Position numbers and translations under genes: made by a program | In this document: piece after piece, positions 63,778 through 64,000 of the stretch | Numbering within the stretch: the stretch's first letter is position 1 | Layout: every line of letters begins with the position of its first letter | Assembly: GCF_027595985.1 (NCBI RefSeq) | Contig: NC_073303.1 | Location: forward strand, 95,473,591-95,537,590 | Direction: 5' to 3' | Source: Sorex araneus | Lineage: Eukaryota > Chordata > Mammalia > Eulipotyphla > Soricidae | Length of the DNA: 64,000 nt | The notes under the pieces: generated by a model | What the model saw: only the letters and a program-made list of their open reading frames with translations | The model's database searches: none | Told to the model about the DNA's origin: nothing

Positions 63778-64000
63778 ACCTAGTTCTCCCTCTCGGAAAA
63801 CCTGGCAAGCTACTGAGAGTTTCCTGCCCACATGGGAGAGCCTGGCGAACTCCCTGTGGCGTATTCATATGCCAAAAACAGTAACAATGATGGGTCTCAT
63901 TCCCCTGACCCTGAGAGAGCCTCCATGCAGCACCGCTGGGAAGGACGAGCAAAGAGAGGCTTCTAAAATCTCAGGGCTAGGACGAATGGAGACATTACTG
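63778..64000 (+). mobile_element. SINE, variant C, cut by window end
   Basis: Starts 'cctagttctccctctcgg' exactly as the copy at 5588 does, includes the extra middle segment (gagagcctccatgcagcac, aaagagaggcttctaaaatc), and runs off the right edge. Confidence 0.82.

Overview
This is mammalian nuclear DNA, almost certainly from a shrew (Sorex or a close relative). The evidence is the very high density of one tRNA-headed SINE, with the signature 'agcgatagcacagcggg' head and 'catatggtcccctgagcac' body, which I recognise as the SOR-type SINE of shrews. Many copies have perfect target-site duplications of 11-17 bp, so the family was recently active. There are no bacterial-style genes: most long open frames lie in SINE or L1 copies, and the real coding sequence is in short exons bounded by GT-AG introns.

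Two host genes lie tail to tail. On the + strand (about 5.0-36.4 kb) is OC90 (otoconin-90), the main matrix protein of inner-ear otoconia. Twelve well supported coding exons and one extra candidate exon are visible, from just after the signal peptide to the stop codon and a poly(A) signal at 36358. The exon carrying the start codon was not found and probably lies upstream of the window. On the - strand (from beyond 63.1 kb down to about 39.9 kb) is the 3' half of EFR3A, the plasma-membrane scaffold for phosphatidylinositol 4-kinase A: eleven coding exons encoding the last 379 residues, then a long 3' UTR. The order matches the convergent EFR3A/OC90 pair of human 8q24. All exon phases close without a frame break in both genes.

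The rest is intron and intergenic DNA filled with repeats. These are SOR-type SINEs (body A), a second SINE group with the same head but a different body and a non-A tail (body B, plus a longer variant called C here), 5'-truncated L1 copies mostly on the - strand, a few old MIRs and several microsatellites. 1-5 kb is OC90 5' intron; 5-36 kb is OC90 exons and introns; 36.4-39.9 kb is intergenic; 39.9-42.2 kb is EFR3A 3' UTR; 42.2-63.1 kb is EFR3A exons and introns; 63.1-64 kb is an EFR3A intron.

I found no undescribed multi-gene system. The best leads are small: a SINE insertion carrying a 33-nt 5' half of tRNA-Ile(UAU) inside its target-site duplication; a 284-bp sequence present twice in opposite orientation and not matching a family I know, one copy flanked by 37-bp direct repeats; a frame-preserving alternative acceptor that would add 46 residues near the EFR3A C-terminus; an extra in-frame OC90 linker exon; and several rearranged retroposons. 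Repeat boundaries are by eye and usually good to about 10-20 bases unless a duplication defines them.
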